NCBI GenBank assembly: GCA_903970565.1
Contig: CAJCJE010000022.1
Location: 1 to 5,445 of the forward strand
DNA: 5,445 nt
Source of the DNA: Candidatus Melainabacteria bacterium
GTDB lineage: Bacteria; Actinomycetota; Actinomycetes; Mycobacteriales; Pseudonocardiaceae
Direction of reading: 5' to 3'
Made by a program: the position numbers and the translations under genes. Shown here piece by piece: positions 4,769-5,445 of this stretch. Positions within the stretch are counted from its first letter, which is position 1, and every line of letters begins with the position of its first letter. The notes under the pieces are model-generated. The model was given only the letters and a program-made list of their open reading frames with translations, did no database searches and had not been told where the DNA came from.

Positions 4769-5445
4769 ATGGCAGCGGAGACGAATCAAGGAGCGCTCTG
4801 GGGCGCCCGCGCGTCGGACTGGGCGGACGTCCAGCAGCGCACCATTCGACCGGCCTGTGCTGCGGTGTCGGACGAGTTGGACCTGTCCGAGCGCACGTCG
4901 GTGCTGGATGTCGGCTGCGGGGCGGGGGAGTTCGCCACAATGGCCCGTCGCCGAGGTGCGGTGGTCAGCGGGATCGACGCGTGCGCCGCATTCGTCGAAC
5001 TCGCGGGCCGGGCGGTGCCGGACGGTCGATTCGCAGTCGGCGACCTGGAGCACCTCCCGTTCGCGGACGCGGAGTTCGACGTAGCCACCGCGTTCAACAG
5101 CCTGCACTTCGCGCGGGACCCTGCTCGGGCCGTGGCGGAGATGATCCGGGTCGTCCGGCCCTCCGGGCGGGTCGTCGCCGCGACCTGGGGACCGCCCGAC
5201 GAGTGCGACGCGATCGCCTACCTGCTCGATCTCGGTGGCCTGATGCCCCCGCCGCTGTCCCCGGCGGTCGATTTCGCGGCCCCGGAACAACTCCGGTGCC
5301 TGCTCGCCGAAGCCGGACTCCGCCCGTCCCCCTGCCGGGTCGTGGCCTGCCCTTGGCAGTACCCGGATCTGGAGACCGCGCTGCGCGGCCTGCTGTCCAC
5401 CGGTCCGGCGTCACTGGCCATCGAACACTCCGGCCAAGAGGTCGT
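4769..5445 (+). CDS. Class I SAM-dependent methyltransferase (3' partial)
   Basis: The frame is open from ATG 4769 to the window end (225 full codons), so the C-terminus is missing. The N-terminus GALWGARASDWADVQQ (8-23) is typical of this small-molecule methyltransferase group. Motif I is VLDVGCGAGEF (45-55), the SAM ribose-binding acidic residue is Asp70 in SGID, and VGDLEHLPF (90-98) then FDVATAFNSLHF (103-114) match the UbiE/Methyltransf_11 pattern. MIRVVRPSGRVV follows as the usual motif III. It transfers a methyl group from SAM to an oxygen, nitrogen, carbon or sulfur of a small molecule; the acceptor cannot be read from the sequence. It starts 8 bases after the sulfur-carrier stop, with a G-rich run (4751-4756) as a likely ribosome site, so the three genes are almost certainly co-transcribed. 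Given the sulfur carrier next door, S-methylation is an attractive but unproven guess. Confidence 0.94.
   Translation, partial: MAAETNQGALWGARASDWADVQQRTIRPACAAVSDELDLSERTSVLDVGCGAGEFATMARRRGAVVSGIDACAAFVELAGRAVPDGRFAVGDLEHLPFADAEFDVATAFNSLHFARDPARAVAEMIRVVRPSGRVVAATWGPPDECDAIAYLLDLGGLMPPPLSPAVDFAAPEQLRCLLAEAGLRPSPCRVVACPWQYPDLETALRGLLSTGPASLAIEHSGQEV

Noticed and set aside
4199..5290. Minus-strand open frame of 363 codons
   Set aside because: Antisense to three genes with recognisable families; composition is that of a shadow frame rich in Arg, Gly and Pro.

Overview
The window is high-GC DNA with strongly GC-biased third codon positions in its real genes. It contains a large WD40 protein, an actinobacterial-type IS4 transposase remnant and a remnant of an actinobacterial-type integrase. 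This suggests an actinomycete, possibly of the Pseudonocardiales; the genus cannot be set from the sequence alone.

Left part (1-1860): the 3' end of a large gene on the + strand. It encodes 619 visible residues with 14 recognisable WD40 blade ends, about two seven-bladed propellers, and a typical actinobacterial C-terminal tail. The N-terminal part, which would reveal the effector or sensor domain, lies outside the window.

Middle part (1861-3334): about 1.5 kb with no intact gene. It starts with a 5'-truncated IS4-type transposase remnant (+ strand) directly against the WD40 stop codon and followed by a strong hairpin. Next comes a broken tyrosine recombinase on the - strand with frameshifts and two in-frame stops. 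After these lie a perfect 18-bp palindrome (2716-2733), a pair of interleaved inverted repeats (2772-2804), a GC-rich hairpin (2848-2874), and a leader with competing inverted repeats just upstream of the next operon (3231-3296). This looks like a decayed mobile-element junction bordering a gene cluster.

Right part (3335-5445): a tight + strand operon of three genes. They encode an acyl-CoA dehydrogenase-fold flavoprotein that lacks glutamate at both known catalytic-base positions, an 88-residue MoaD/ThiS/CysO-like sulfur carrier ending in Gly-Gly, and a class I SAM-dependent methyltransferase that runs off the window. The flavoprotein frame overlaps the sulfur-carrier gene out of frame by 158 bases, probably through a lost stop codon. 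Together they look like the left edge of a specialised-metabolite cluster. The working model, which is inference, is oxidation of a substrate by the flavoprotein, sulfur delivery through a carrier thiocarboxylate, and methylation. I cannot name the product.
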